Assembly: GCA_903871855.1 (NCBI GenBank)
Contig: CAIQIK010000040.1
Coordinates: forward strand, 1 to 39,870
Source: an uncultured Caldisericota bacterium
GTDB lineage: Bacteria; Caldisericota; Caldisericia; Cryosericales; Cryosericaceae
Reading direction: 5' to 3'
DNA: 39,870 nt
Under the pieces are notes generated by a model, which saw nothing but the letters and a program-made list of their open reading frames with translations, was not told where the DNA came from and did not search any database. Positions 23,730 through 32,132 of this stretch are shown here, piece after piece. Made by a program: the position numbers and the translations under genes. Numbering within the stretch: the stretch's first letter is position 1; each line of letters starts with the position of its first letter.

Positions 23730-24872
23730 CTAGAGCACAGGCTTGAGCAGCTCGACCACGTCGCGCGCCGTCAGAATGCGCAGTTTCCCGAGCGGGCCCT
23801 CAGAAAGCGCATTGAACGCGATGTCACGGAGCTCACCGGCTGTAATGCCAAGGTCTCCCAGCGTCGACGGGGCACCCCAACGCTGGAACGCCGTCTTCAT
23901 GGCTGTAATGCCTTCTTCGACGGTACCTGAACCCCAGACGGTCCTTGCCCACCGCTGGAACTGGCCGGGGTTGTTCTCGTGCTGGTAGGTCATCCAGGCA
24001 GGAAGGATGACGGCCATGCCGGCTCCGTGGGCTACTTCGGGGTGCAGGGCACTCATCGCCGACTCGATGCTTCGAGCCGACCAGTCACTGTCCTCGATGC
24101 CGGCGGCGCTCAGACCGTTCATGGCCAGCGTTGCAGCCCAGGCGAGGTTTGCGCGCGCACCATAGTCCGCGTGGTCGGCCTGCAGTTGGTCGACCATCTT
24201 GATGACCGTGCGCATCAGTGCCTCGTCGAGCGCAAGCGTCGTCTCCTCAAACGACCCCACCAAATACGTGGCCATGATGTGACTGAGGACGCCGATGGCG
24301 CCGTTCACGGTCTGACGCCATGGCAGGCTGGTCTGCACGCTGGGGTCCACGATTGCAAACCGGGGATACAGGACGGGAGAGGAGATGCTCCGCTTCTTGT
24401 GTTGCTCGCTTTGGGTCAGGACAGCCCACGGATCCATCTCACTGCCCGAAGCTGAGATCGTCAGAACGACGAAGACCGGGAGCGCCTTCTCGATGGGACA
24501 CCGTCTCTCGAAACAGCTCCAGAGGTCGTCGACATACACGCCCGCCGCAACGCACTTCGCCGTGTCGATGACACTGCCGCCGCCGACGGCCAGCACGCCG
24601 TCCACCTGCTGCTCACGGGCCATCTGCACCAGCTGTTGGGCAAGCGCCAGTTCAGGGTTGGGCCGTACGCCCCAGGCTTCTACCGCATCGATACCTGACA
24701 CACTCAGGGACTGGGTGACGGCCTGATAGACGCCGTTCTCGCGAATGGAACCACCGCCGGCGATCAACAACACCCTGCGAGCACCTTCGTGAGAGACGGC
24801 CGGACCTACCTGCTGCACCGTCCCGCGACCGAAGATCACTCGCGTCGGATTGTAGAACTCGAAACTGTGCAC
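23730..24872 (-). CDS. Iron-type alcohol dehydrogenase family protein lacking metal ligands
   Basis: A 380-residue group III (iron-type) alcohol dehydrogenase of the butanol dehydrogenase/YqhD branch. The NAD(P) domain has GVLAVGGGSVIDTAK (92-106) and the TISASGSEM turn (138-146). Family enzymes bind metal through Asp194, His198, His267 and His281 (YqhD numbering). The aligned residues here are Gly194 (NGAIGVLSH), His198, Arg267 (DWSAR) and His282. Two of four ligands are thus replaced, and an alcohol dehydrogenase activity of the normal kind is doubtful. The start is a GTG with AAAGGGG upstream. It heads a small minus-strand unit with the membrane protein at 23314. Confidence 0.85.
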   Translation of the reverse strand: MHSFEFYNPTRVIFGRGTVQQVGPAVSHEGARRVLLIAGGGSIRENGVYQAVTQSLSVSGIDAVEAWGVRPNPELALAQQLVQMAREQQVDGVLAVGGGSVIDTAKCVAAGVYVDDLWSCFERRCPIEKALPVFVVLTISASGSEMDPWAVLTQSEQHKKRSISSPVLYPRFAIVDPSVQTSLPWRQTVNGAIGVLSHIMATYLVGSFEETTLALDEALMRTVIKMVDQLQADHADYGARANLAWAATLAMNGLSAAGIEDSDWSARSIESAMSALHPEVAHGAGMAVILPAWMTYQHENNPGQFQRWARTVWGSGTVEEGITAMKTAFQRWGAPSTLGDLGITAGELRDIAFNALSEGPLGKLRILTARDVVELLKPVL

Positions 24873-25054
24873 GCGTCACCCCTTTCGCGCCAGTCCGGCG
24901 CATCCTTGTAGACTAGCACCTGTGACGGAAGGATTCAAGCGTGTCGCGTCAGGGTGGGCAGTGCTTCAAACGTGTACCAGACACCCGACCCACGCACGAC
25001 CCGCTGGACAGACGGTATCTGCATGGTACCTTTTCGCCGCAGTGCTCACCGTCG

Positions 25055-25876
25055 CTAGTCCGGCTCCACTGTCAGTGCGTCGATCCCGGGGCGCCAGTCG
25101 AACACGGCAATTTCTCCGACACTCTCGAAGCCCAGCCGGACATACAACGGCACCACCTCAGGGTTCGCCTGCAGCACGAGGTGCGAGTAGCCCATGCGAG
25201 CTGCCTGGGCTAGAGCCCACCGGCTGAGCAGGATGCCTGCCCCACGTTTTCGGAACATCTGAGGCACGCCAAGCCAGTGCAGTCCCGCTACGCCGTCACC
25301 TGCAAACAACAGTGCGCCACCCACGGGAGTCCTGTCCTGCAACGCCATCAGGCGATGCCAGCGGCCAGAGAGGAGGCCGGTCTCCGTCAGCACTGACTCC
25401 AGGTCATGAAACTTCGTCAGACCAAATCCCTCGAGCACGATGCGCATCCACTGCTCGCGTTCATCCGTGGAGACTGCCTCAACAACGGTGATGTCCGGCG
25501 GCGCTTCCTCCGCGTCCGCTGAGCCGTCAAGTGGGTGGATCATACCTGTCCAGAAGCAGTGCAGCTCAAGCCCATGGCTCACCAGCCGTGTCGCGAGGTC
25601 ATTGGGCCTGGAACAGCCGTCTACGTACCAGGTGACGGGCACGGCGGCATGGCGAAACGGCAGCAGGAGCCGCTCTATGTCCTGATCGGCGGTGTTTGCA
25701 CCGAGACGAGCCCCGAAGATGCGATTGCGGTCGACATGCGGTGCTCGTATAGAGGAAGCGGACGTGTCCCCCAGGATGGAGGTTCCGGGCTGGCCGTCCA
25801 CGGTCAGAAAGTATTGCGCCATCTCCTCGCTGACGAGGCAGGCACCAGCTTCCATTGTCAAACTGTCCAGAGCCAT
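25055..25876 (-). CDS. GNAT family N-acetyltransferase
   Basis: A 273-residue protein with a GNAT domain in its C-terminal half. PVGGALLFAGDGVAGLHWLGVPQMFRKRGAGILLSRWAL contains the strand pair and the acetyl-CoA loop (RKRGAG), and ANPEVVPLYVRLGFESVGEIAVF is the closing motif with the usual Tyr. The N-terminal half (about 1-120) includes WYVDGCSRPNDLATRLVSHGL, as in tandem or extended GNATs where the first half is degenerate. The substrate is unknown. GAGGG lies five bases before the ATG. It stands alone; the 182 bp downstream (24873-25054) hold nothing recognised. Confidence 0.8.
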   Translation of the reverse strand: MALDSLTMEAGACLVSEEMAQYFLTVDGQPGTSILGDTSASSIRAPHVDRNRIFGARLGANTADQDIERLLLPFRHAAVPVTWYVDGCSRPNDLATRLVSHGLELHCFWTGMIHPLDGSADAEEAPPDITVVEAVSTDEREQWMRIVLEGFGLTKFHDLESVLTETGLLSGRWHRLMALQDRTPVGGALLFAGDGVAGLHWLGVPQMFRKRGAGILLSRWALAQAARMGYSHLVLQANPEVVPLYVRLGFESVGEIAVFDWRPGIDALTVEPD

Positions 25877-26021
25877 GTCAACCCTCTTCCTGATACGGCA
25901 TGGTGGTCATAGTCTGCTCTTCGGCCACGACAAGGAATTCGTTGCCCCAGCTGTGAACCGTATTCGTGAAGCCGAAGGGTCTCCCCAGGTCCCTGGATAT
26001 ACCGATCCGGTGCTCCTATGA
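25875..26021 (+). pseudogene. Possible remnant of a histidine-phosphatase gene
   Basis: The frame starting at 25875 opens MSTLFLIRHGGHSLL, very like the N terminus of histidine phosphatase/phosphoglycerate-mutase proteins with the catalytic RHG box. It then loses resemblance and stops after 48 codons, while the family needs about 200 residues. It overlaps the divergent GNAT start, which also explains part of its sequence, so chance cannot be excluded. The remaining region to 26184 contains no other gene. Confidence 0.3.
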
Positions 26022-26184
26022 TGTTCGTCATCGTCGACCTCCCGTTGTCGGAGCATTGGTGTTGCTGGACGACAACGCTGTTCCTGCCCCTTATTCTACC
26101 CAGTGGACACTCCAGCGCAACCTTGTCACACTATACTGGAAATGTGAGCCCGGAGCACCTCTGCCGGACCGCTCAGGAGGCAAT

Positions 26185-26724
26185 ATGACCAAACTCGTCA
26201 AAGCACCCTCGACAGCGCTGAGCCTGGCACCGGCAGTCCTCGTGACTGCGGGCACGATGGAATCGTCCGACATCACGACCCTCGCCTGGGTCGGCACGCT
26301 GTGCTCGAAACCCCCGATGATCGGCATCGGCGTCCGCCCGGAACGCTGGCTGCATCACTTCATCCTCGAGGGAGGCGCCTTTGTCGTCAACATTGCTGAT
26401 ACCGCCCATGCACGTGCCCTCGACCTCTGCGGCATGGTGTCTGGCAAGGACACCGACAAGTGGGAACTGAGCGGCCTTACCCGTGAACAGGGAACAGCCA
26501 CGGCGGTGCCACTGGTGGCGGAGTGCCCCCTCAACATCGAGTGCGTCGTGCGCCAGACCCTGCACCTCGGCAGCCACGACCTGTTCATTGGCGAAGTCGT
26601 CGCCGTCCACATGGAAGAACGAGTCCAAGCAGGCGGGCGTGTCCTGGATCCGGTCTGCTACGTGAGCGGGCAGTACTGGAAGCTGGGGGACCTTATCGGC
26701 CCCATGGGGTTCTCGCGCAAGTAA
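26185..26724 (+). CDS. Flavin reductase-like domain protein
   Basis: A 179-residue FMN-binding split-barrel protein. PAVLVTAGTMESSDITTLAWVGTLCSKPPMIGIGVRPERW is the family N terminus, where a loop before the TLAW segment contacts FMN phosphate. GGAFVVNIAD, SGLT and the final CYVSGQYWKLGD follow the same family. Members use FMN or reduce it with NAD(P)H; many are of unknown physiological role. CAGGAGG five bases before the ATG at 26185 fixes the start, although the frame is open upstream. A second member of the family lies at 32664-33212; the two are distant in sequence. Confidence 0.88.
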   Translation: MTKLVKAPSTALSLAPAVLVTAGTMESSDITTLAWVGTLCSKPPMIGIGVRPERWLHHFILEGGAFVVNIADTAHARALDLCGMVSGKDTDKWELSGLTREQGTATAVPLVAECPLNIECVVRQTLHLGSHDLFIGEVVAVHMEERVQAGGRVLDPVCYVSGQYWKLGDLIGPMGFSRK

Positions 26725-26954
26725 TCGTGGCTGCCAGCCGAGATCCCTCCACAAACCGCTCCCCGACGCCGTAGCCTGACGGATGCAACGCGTGGGTGGC
26801 AAACCGTGGCTACACCGAGAAATAGAGACTCTGAATACTGACGACGATGAAGCCTCAGCCATTTGAGGAAGGAGCTTCTGCACTACGCGCTGTCTGTCGT
26901 TCAGGAGTGTGCGTTGTGCGGCAGGTCGACGTCCACGACATGACCCTCGCGACG

Positions 26955-27467
26955 CTAGACCTCCTCGGTGTAGATACGCGACCGCTCCTCCGCCTGCTCG
27001 ATGGCCTGCGCTGCCCGTGTGCGTCCTGCAGCCGCGAACCAGTCCCGCGCGACGATGCGTTCCATCCACTTGTGGATCCGAGTCAGCTCGGTCTCGTTCT
27101 CCTCGATCTCGGCGTACGTGAACTTCTCCTTCTCCGTCTCGCGGTCCAGCTCATACACCAGACGTTCGCACTGTTCCACGATCTCATCGTAGTCACCATT
27201 GCGCTGCAGTTGAAACGCAGCAATCACGCGTGCATCGTCTTCATCGTCGACGAACTCCGTCCTTCCGACGAGAACCTCTCCCCCACTGGATACGACCTCG
27301 GCCTTAAGAGCGAGCACCTGCGCGAGAAGGGTTGCCGTCATCGGCAGCACGGCAGCCCCCTGCTGGACATAGACCGCGCCCAGCTCCTTCAGCTTCCTCC
27401 ACAGGTACACACGTGTGCGCGAGGGCTCTGTGGGGACCTTGTAGGTGATGGCCAGCCAGGTCCTCAT
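26955..27467 (-). CDS. ChrB N-terminal domain protein
   Basis: A 170-residue protein. WLAITYKVPTEPSRTRVYLWRKLKELGAVYVQQGAAVLP (4-42) is the characteristic start of the ChrB N-terminal domain, and the rest is a charged helical region ending in a long coiled helix. The C-terminal domain of full ChrB is absent. ChrB proteins regulate or assist chromate resistance; short versions occur beside unrelated transporters. Its ATG overlaps the stop of the MFS gene (four-base overlap), so the two are translated from one message. It is a candidate regulator of the operon, perhaps acting at the inverted repeat at 28757. Confidence 0.75.
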   Translation of the reverse strand: MRTWLAITYKVPTEPSRTRVYLWRKLKELGAVYVQQGAAVLPMTATLLAQVLALKAEVVSSGGEVLVGRTEFVDDEDDARVIAAFQLQRNGDYDEIVEQCERLVYELDRETEKEKFTYAEIEENETELTRIHKWMERIVARDWFAAAGRTRAAQAIEQAEERSRIYTEEV

Positions 27468-28732
27468 ATTGCTCTTTCAGTCTTCTTACCAGAGTTTATG
27501 AGTACTGTCAGTGCGATCATGGCTACAAAGGCAAGAACAGACCCGAAGAGGAATGGGGCGCTCGGGTTAATGAATTGCCACAGAATACCAGCGATCAAAC
27601 TGGCGGGAAGGGCACTGACGCCGATAGCCGCGTTGTAGATTCCATATGCAGTTCCACGCTTCTCAGACTCTGGCACCATGTCAGCAACAAGCGCGGGACC
27701 GACAGCGTCGGTCATGGCGTAGAAAACACCGTAGATAGCATACAGGATCCAGACCTGCCACCCCTGCGTTGCAAGCCCAAAGCCAAGGTAGACCAGCGCA
27801 TACACGAGCCACCCAAGGCGGATGACACGCTCGCGGCCAATGCGGTCAGACAGGATGCCGGCGGGGATGGACAACGCCGATGTGACAGCTTTCCACATTG
27901 CCAGCATCAGGAAGATCTGCACAAGGTCCAGACCGGATCGTTGCGCCTTGAGCATGAGAAATGCGTCGCTGCTGTTGCCCAGGGTGAAGATGACCACGAT
28001 AGCAAGGAATAGCTTGAACCTCGTGTCAAACCCACGCAGGGACAGATTCAACGTGCGGTGGTTGCTTGCACGTGGCGCATTTTCACGGATGAAAAACGCG
28101 ATGAGGGGCAGCGTAAGGAGTGCGGGAACGCTGACAAGAATGATGAGCCGCTGGTAAATGCTGCGCGTCAGCGTCATTGCCATGGCCGAACCACCTGCAG
28201 CAATCATGCCTGCTGCCGCCAGCATGCCAAACACGGAGCCAAGGGTATCCATCGAATTGCCGTATCCGAACGAACGTCCCATCTTCTTCTTCTCGGAGGA
28301 GTCAGCCAGCAGAGCATCCTTGGGTGATGTGCGGACCCCCTTGCCCGTGCGGTCGGCAAATCGCAGGAATGCTGCCCATGGCCATGAGTTCACGAAGTAG
28401 AGAAACGGTTTGGTGATATTGGAGATGGCGTATCCGGTGAATGCCAGCCACTTCCGCTTCTTGAGCCGATCTGACAGCCAGCCGAAGACCCACTTGAGGA
28501 TGGTCGCCGTGGTCTCGGCAAACCCCTCGATGAACCCGATGATCGAGGGCTGAACACCGAGCGCATTGGCCAGGAACAATGGGAGTGTCTTCACTGTGAC
28601 CTCGCTGCTGAAATCCGTCAACATCGACACGAAGCCGAAGACGAAGACGTTCTGACTCAGCCCAAAGAACTTGCGCTGCAGCTTCTCCTGCCCCATCTCC
28701 ACCGAGGTATTCACTTCACCCGCGTCTTGCAT
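27464..28732 (-). CDS. MFS family membrane transporter
   Basis: A 422-residue protein with about twelve membrane helices. The loop GWLSDRLKKRKWLAFTGY between helices 2 and 3 is the MFS signature, and ADRTGKGVRTSPKDALLADSS resembles the conserved loop of a family of putative efflux carriers. A second DRIGRERVIRLG loop begins the C-terminal half. The substrate is unknown; the linked ChrB-like gene hints at an oxyanion or toxic ion, which is only contextual. I use the ATG at 28732, with GAGAGGTG upstream and downstream of the -10 box; an ATG twelve codons earlier would lie at or before the expected transcript start. Confidence 0.88.
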   Translation of the reverse strand: MQDAGEVNTSVEMGQEKLQRKFFGLSQNVFVFGFVSMLTDFSSEVTVKTLPLFLANALGVQPSIIGFIEGFAETTATILKWVFGWLSDRLKKRKWLAFTGYAISNITKPFLYFVNSWPWAAFLRFADRTGKGVRTSPKDALLADSSEKKKMGRSFGYGNSMDTLGSVFGMLAAAGMIAAGGSAMAMTLTRSIYQRLIILVSVPALLTLPLIAFFIRENAPRASNHRTLNLSLRGFDTRFKLFLAIVVIFTLGNSSDAFLMLKAQRSGLDLVQIFLMLAMWKAVTSALSIPAGILSDRIGRERVIRLGWLVYALVYLGFGLATQGWQVWILYAIYGVFYAMTDAVGPALVADMVPESEKRGTAYGIYNAAIGVSALPASLIAGILWQFINPSAPFLFGSVLAFVAMIALTVLINSGKKTERAI

Positions 28733-28756
28733 ACACTGCACCTCTCGTGTGATACG

Positions 28757-28789
28757 TGTAACTGTCATTACAGTATACCAACAGTTACA
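28757..28789. promoter_or_regulatory. Perfect inverted repeat over the MFS-ChrB promoter
   Basis: TGTAACTGT (28757-28765) and ACAGTTACA (28781-28789) are a perfect 9-bp inverted repeat with a 15-bp centre. The centre contains TATACT on the minus strand, a good -10 box about 40 bp before the MFS start. This is a typical operator arrangement. No well-spaced -35 box was found. Confidence 0.65.
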
Positions 28790-29240
28790 TGAGGCAAAAT
28801 TGGGCGCGATAATTAGAGTCGATACATTCCTCGGCGGGCGGAAGACTGTCCAAGCGGACTAGAAATTGTCTATTCGTCTCCACAAGCTGTTGTCAAGCAT
28901 CTGACCGGATGGGGTACCTGATGACAGACGTACTACAACTTGTCTTTCGCTATATCGACCAAGCTCGACAACGGAGATAAGGTAATTGATGGTAGTGGTG
29001 CCGTTCTTTTGAAATGTCCCCTGAACATCTGTTTTCCGTGTCACTGTTGTCTGACCTCTTCTCGTGGCTATAATTTGTTAACAACATAACAATATTTATG
29101 AGAGGGTAAGAAGTTAAATGACCAGAGAAAGCATGATTTGATCTCATTGGATAGCATTGAAGGAGAGCAGCATTGAAAGCATCCAAGACAGCGAGCATGC
29201 CGAATCTACAGACAAGTAACAATCGAAACTTGGGAGTTGC
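28790..29240. other. Gap with a possible mobile-element end; no gene
   Basis: This 451-bp region is AT-richer than its left flank. At 28802-28821 it contains GGGCGCGATAATTAGAGTCG, 18 of 20 bases identical to 35067-35086. The complement of its last part, CGACTCTAAT, begins an element-end-like segment at 35043. Small open frames on the minus strand have no ribosome-binding sites. The promoter of the gene at 29241 should lie here but was not resolved. Confidence 0.45.
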
Positions 29241-30692
29241 ATGAGTGATCCAGTAACCGATATTGTTGATGCTGGTAAGTTCATAGCACCAGGCGGTCTT
29301 CCACAGATACTTGACTCTGGCAAGAGAAGCGGTCGCAGGCTGCGTGTTTGGGTCGCACCGAAGTCGCGCGTTCCAATCTGCCTTGCCATTCAGTCAGAGG
29401 ACCCTCGTGATGCTGGACTGATCGATTCCCTAGCATTCAACATGTCGCAGTACGTAGCAACACACCGCCTCGGTTCTATCGTCCAAGTACAAACCGTATC
29501 GAACGACGATCTGGACAACGCCGTCGCGTTGCTCAAGGTGGCACACCAGGAATGCGAGAGATTACACTCTCCGGAACTCGCTGCCATGCCTGGCGACTTC
29601 CAAAGACTGCACCGGCAACGCAGGGCACGCATGTACTTGTTTGGGCGGCTCGTCCGGCGAACTTTGTCCGGAAAGAGGCTCTACGAACTGGAACTGCAGG
29701 GAATACTGGAGCAGCGGATATTCAGAGTGGTTTGGAAACGTCCGTCCTTGGTGCAGATAGGAGTCCGCCAGACACAAGTGAACTCCGCGTTTTCAAACGT
29801 GCGAGTCAACCTTATCCGGATTCCTATGACGGACGAAGATCCAGGCCTGCGCAACCTAGGTTTCACCCTAGTTCAGGCTGTCCAAATACTGGTGGGGGTA
29901 TGCTCGCAAGTGCAAGATGACCCCATCGCCGCTATGGACCTTCTTGATCGACTTCTTGACCAGCTTGCCGTCGATTCAGCGCTAGATCAAGACGTCAGGA
30001 AGCAGCTTCTGAAGCTCCTTGTGGCAAGATGCAGTCTCGCATCGGATAACGCCTTGAGACGTAAGGACCAGGGTGAAGTGCGTCGCATTAGCGAGATCAT
30101 CGCAAAGAGATGTCCCAACGACCACGATGCACTTGTGGCTCTGACATATGCAGCATATCTCCTGGAACCACGGCGCCCGCTGCGGGCATTGGAGTATGCG
30201 CAACAGGCGGCGGATTGTGCTCCCTGCTCTGGAAATGGAGTTTCGCAGTACAATCTTGCTTTCCTTCTCGCACAGAACAGACACTTCGAGGAGTCCCTTC
30301 AGGAATACGACCACATCGCTGCCACATCGTATGAGGGCGAAGAAGGGACTGTTGCCAGCGTCCTCCTCTTCTTTCTCCATGAGTTGTGGCGCTATCCTTA
30401 CCCGGTGCACGTGTTTTTCATCCTCGGGTTCCTCGAATGGAAGAAGCTGTCGCCCAGCGCCCATAGCGTTCGTATCCAGTGCAAGGACGATGCTGCCTAT
30501 CGCAAGTACGATGCTGCCTACTGCAGACAGGCAATCAGGATGTTTAAGCTGTTCAGGTTTCTCGTGCTGGTCACACGTTCGTCGGAGCTTGCTCCGTGGG
30601 TAAGCCGGGCAAACGTCTACATCCAGAGAATCCACAGACATCTCGAGAATGTGGCCGCCGCGCGGGAGGAATCTGGCAGCAACGGAACGTGA
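29241..30692 (+). CDS. Unknown protein with TPR-like helical repeats
   Basis: A 483-residue soluble protein with no family recognised. The N-terminal half (1 to about 240) mixes strands and helices, including RVWVAPKSRVPICLAIQSED. The second half is helical, with TPR-like pairs such as HDALVALTYAAYLLEPRRPLRALEYAQQAADCAP and SQYNLAFLLAQNRHFEESLQEYDHI. The C terminus (about 365-483) is also helical with clustered aromatic residues. TPR repeats usually bind other proteins. GGGAG lies four bases before the ATG. A membrane-protein gene begins 8 bp after the stop, so a two-gene operon is likely. It opens the AT-richer accessory region. Confidence 0.65.
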   Translation: MSDPVTDIVDAGKFIAPGGLPQILDSGKRSGRRLRVWVAPKSRVPICLAIQSEDPRDAGLIDSLAFNMSQYVATHRLGSIVQVQTVSNDDLDNAVALLKVAHQECERLHSPELAAMPGDFQRLHRQRRARMYLFGRLVRRTLSGKRLYELELQGILEQRIFRVVWKRPSLVQIGVRQTQVNSAFSNVRVNLIRIPMTDEDPGLRNLGFTLVQAVQILVGVCSQVQDDPIAAMDLLDRLLDQLAVDSALDQDVRKQLLKLLVARCSLASDNALRRKDQGEVRRISEIIAKRCPNDHDALVALTYAAYLLEPRRPLRALEYAQQAADCAPCSGNGVSQYNLAFLLAQNRHFEESLQEYDHIAATSYEGEEGTVASVLLFFLHELWRYPYPVHVFFILGFLEWKKLSPSAHSVRIQCKDDAAYRKYDAAYCRQAIRMFKLFRFLVLVTRSSELAPWVSRANVYIQRIHRHLENVAAAREESGSNGT

Positions 30693-30700
30693 GAGCAAAT

Positions 30701-31546
30701 ATGCACGCCTTCGTGAGTCTCTTCAATAGCAGAGAGAAAGCTATCGCCATTTGGCTTGCTACCGGGCTGGTCCTGCTACTGCTGCGTGGCGATACTCGCC
30801 GATCCTTGCTGCAGCTGCTCAAATCCTTCTTTCAGTGGAAGATCCTTCTAATTGTGCTGGCAATGCTACTGTATGTTGGACTGGAAGTTCTTGGCCTCTA
30901 CAGGGTTGGATTCTGGGATGCATCTCTCGTGAAAGACACAGTTCTCTGGACCTTGGGTGTAGCGTTTGTTCTCCTCATAGATGATGGCGCGTCTGCTCAA
31001 GATGAACACTACTTCCGAAGAGCTCTGTTGGACAATATCAAAGTGGTGGCGTTTCTTGAGTTCGTGGCTAATCTCCGCACATTCAGCATCTGGGTTGAGA
31101 TCATCCTGGTACCCATACTATTCCTCATTGGCGGCATGAGCGGCGTTGCAGAATCCGACAAGAAGTACCTCCCCGCGAAGAAGGTGATCGATCTGGTCAT
31201 TGCCACGTTTGGTATATACCTGATCGGCTTCGCTGTTGTCTCAGTGATTCGTGACTACCGTGGTTTTGCCACCATCGGCAACCTTCGCTCGTTTCTCTTA
31301 CCAGTACTCCTGACCTTGGGCTATGTGCCCTTCCTCTACGCGACTGCACTCTACGCATCCTACGAGGTTCTCTTCTCTGTACGTCTGCTTCCGTGCCGGC
31401 GAGATCACCCAACTCTGGTCAGATATGCTCGATGGAGGATCTTCTGGCTGTGCTTCCTGAACCTACGGTGGCGTCCTCCGTTCCCTAGACAGCGGAAAGA
31501 CGTGGATGCCGGTCGGCACGGGGACCGAGAACATGCAGATCCATGA
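30701..31546 (+). CDS. Polytopic membrane protein, 3' end probably replaced
   Basis: About 281 residues with five or six hydrophobic helices (for example WLATGLVLLLL, WKILLIVLAMLLYVGLEVLGLY, TVLWTLGVAFVLLI, IWVEIILVPILFLIGG, IDLVIATFGIYLIGFAVVSVI, FLLPVLLTLGYVPFLYATALY). No family was recognised. The last 20 or so codons (RQRKDVDAGRHGDREHADP) run out of frame through a remnant of a different gene, so the natural C terminus was probably lost in a recombination near 31460-31490. The ATG at 30701 is eight bases after the TPR-like gene; the frame is open upstream inside that gene. Likely a membrane partner of the TPR-like protein. Confidence 0.6.
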   Translation: MHAFVSLFNSREKAIAIWLATGLVLLLLRGDTRRSLLQLLKSFFQWKILLIVLAMLLYVGLEVLGLYRVGFWDASLVKDTVLWTLGVAFVLLIDDGASAQDEHYFRRALLDNIKVVAFLEFVANLRTFSIWVEIILVPILFLIGGMSGVAESDKKYLPAKKVIDLVIATFGIYLIGFAVVSVIRDYRGFATIGNLRSFLLPVLLTLGYVPFLYATALYASYEVLFSVRLLPCRRDHPTLVRYARWRIFWLCFLNLRWRPPFPRQRKDVDAGRHGDREHADP

Positions 31547-31637
31547 TCTTGTCATCAACCCGGTCAACCCGACCATCCTGTACGCAGGCACAAATGGCGG
31601 CATCTTCCGGTATGATCTGACCCCCTTCGCAAAATGA
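31461..31637 (+). pseudogene. 3' remnant of an Asp-box (BNR) beta-propeller gene
   Basis: In the frame ending at the TGA at 31635-31637 the sequence reads GGVLRSLDSGKTWMPVG, an Asp-box (S-x-D-x-G-x-T-W), and then DLVINPVNPTILYAGTNGGI, the strand typical of the next propeller blade. A stop at 31458-31460 cuts this frame off from anything upstream. Only about 58 codons remain of what should be a several-hundred-residue exported protein. It overlaps the tail of the membrane gene in another frame. Confidence 0.65.
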
Positions 31638-32132
31638 CTTGGGGTGCGACCATCCCAGGGAGTTCAACTACGACGTAGGAACTGAACGCACCCGGCAACT
31701 GAGCCAGTTCCCAACCAGCTCCTCCGGCACCTTGGCGTTTATTCTCCTTTTTCCCTGATCATTTCCCAAAAACCGTGTTCATTTCCAAGTTTCCCGATTC
31801 CTCGCCGATTCTCCGGATTCGCGGTGACGCCGTTCTGACTGACTTTTCTGCCATTCTCTCTCGAAAACGGCCATCCACCCGTCATCAATTCGGCTGGACC
31901 GACGGCAAGATCAATGTCGTGTAATTCTGAGTATCCTACTCAACCATGCAGGTTTGCGGACATGGAATCACAGGACTCTAATTGCAGAAACCACAAGAAG
32001 AGGATTGTCTATGAAAAGAGCACGAACGGTCCTCTCCCTTCTAACCATTTTCAGTGTTCACGATCGCCAGCTATACTCTCCTGTATGGAGATGTTACAAC
32101 GCGCTTGCTTGCTAGATGCATGAAAGGAATAC
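31638..32132. other. Non-coding gap containing repeat copy A
   Basis: No gene was found in these 495 bp. The centre (31848-31992) is copy A of a repeat also present at 34908-35062. The shared landmarks are CTGCCATT, CGAAAACGGCC, GTCATCAATT, AATGTCGTG, AATTCTGA, CAACCATGC and GACTCTAATTGCAGAAACCA, in the same order. The preceding 100 bp are rich in TTTCCC and CCGATTC words, also echoed before copy B. Confidence 0.65.
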
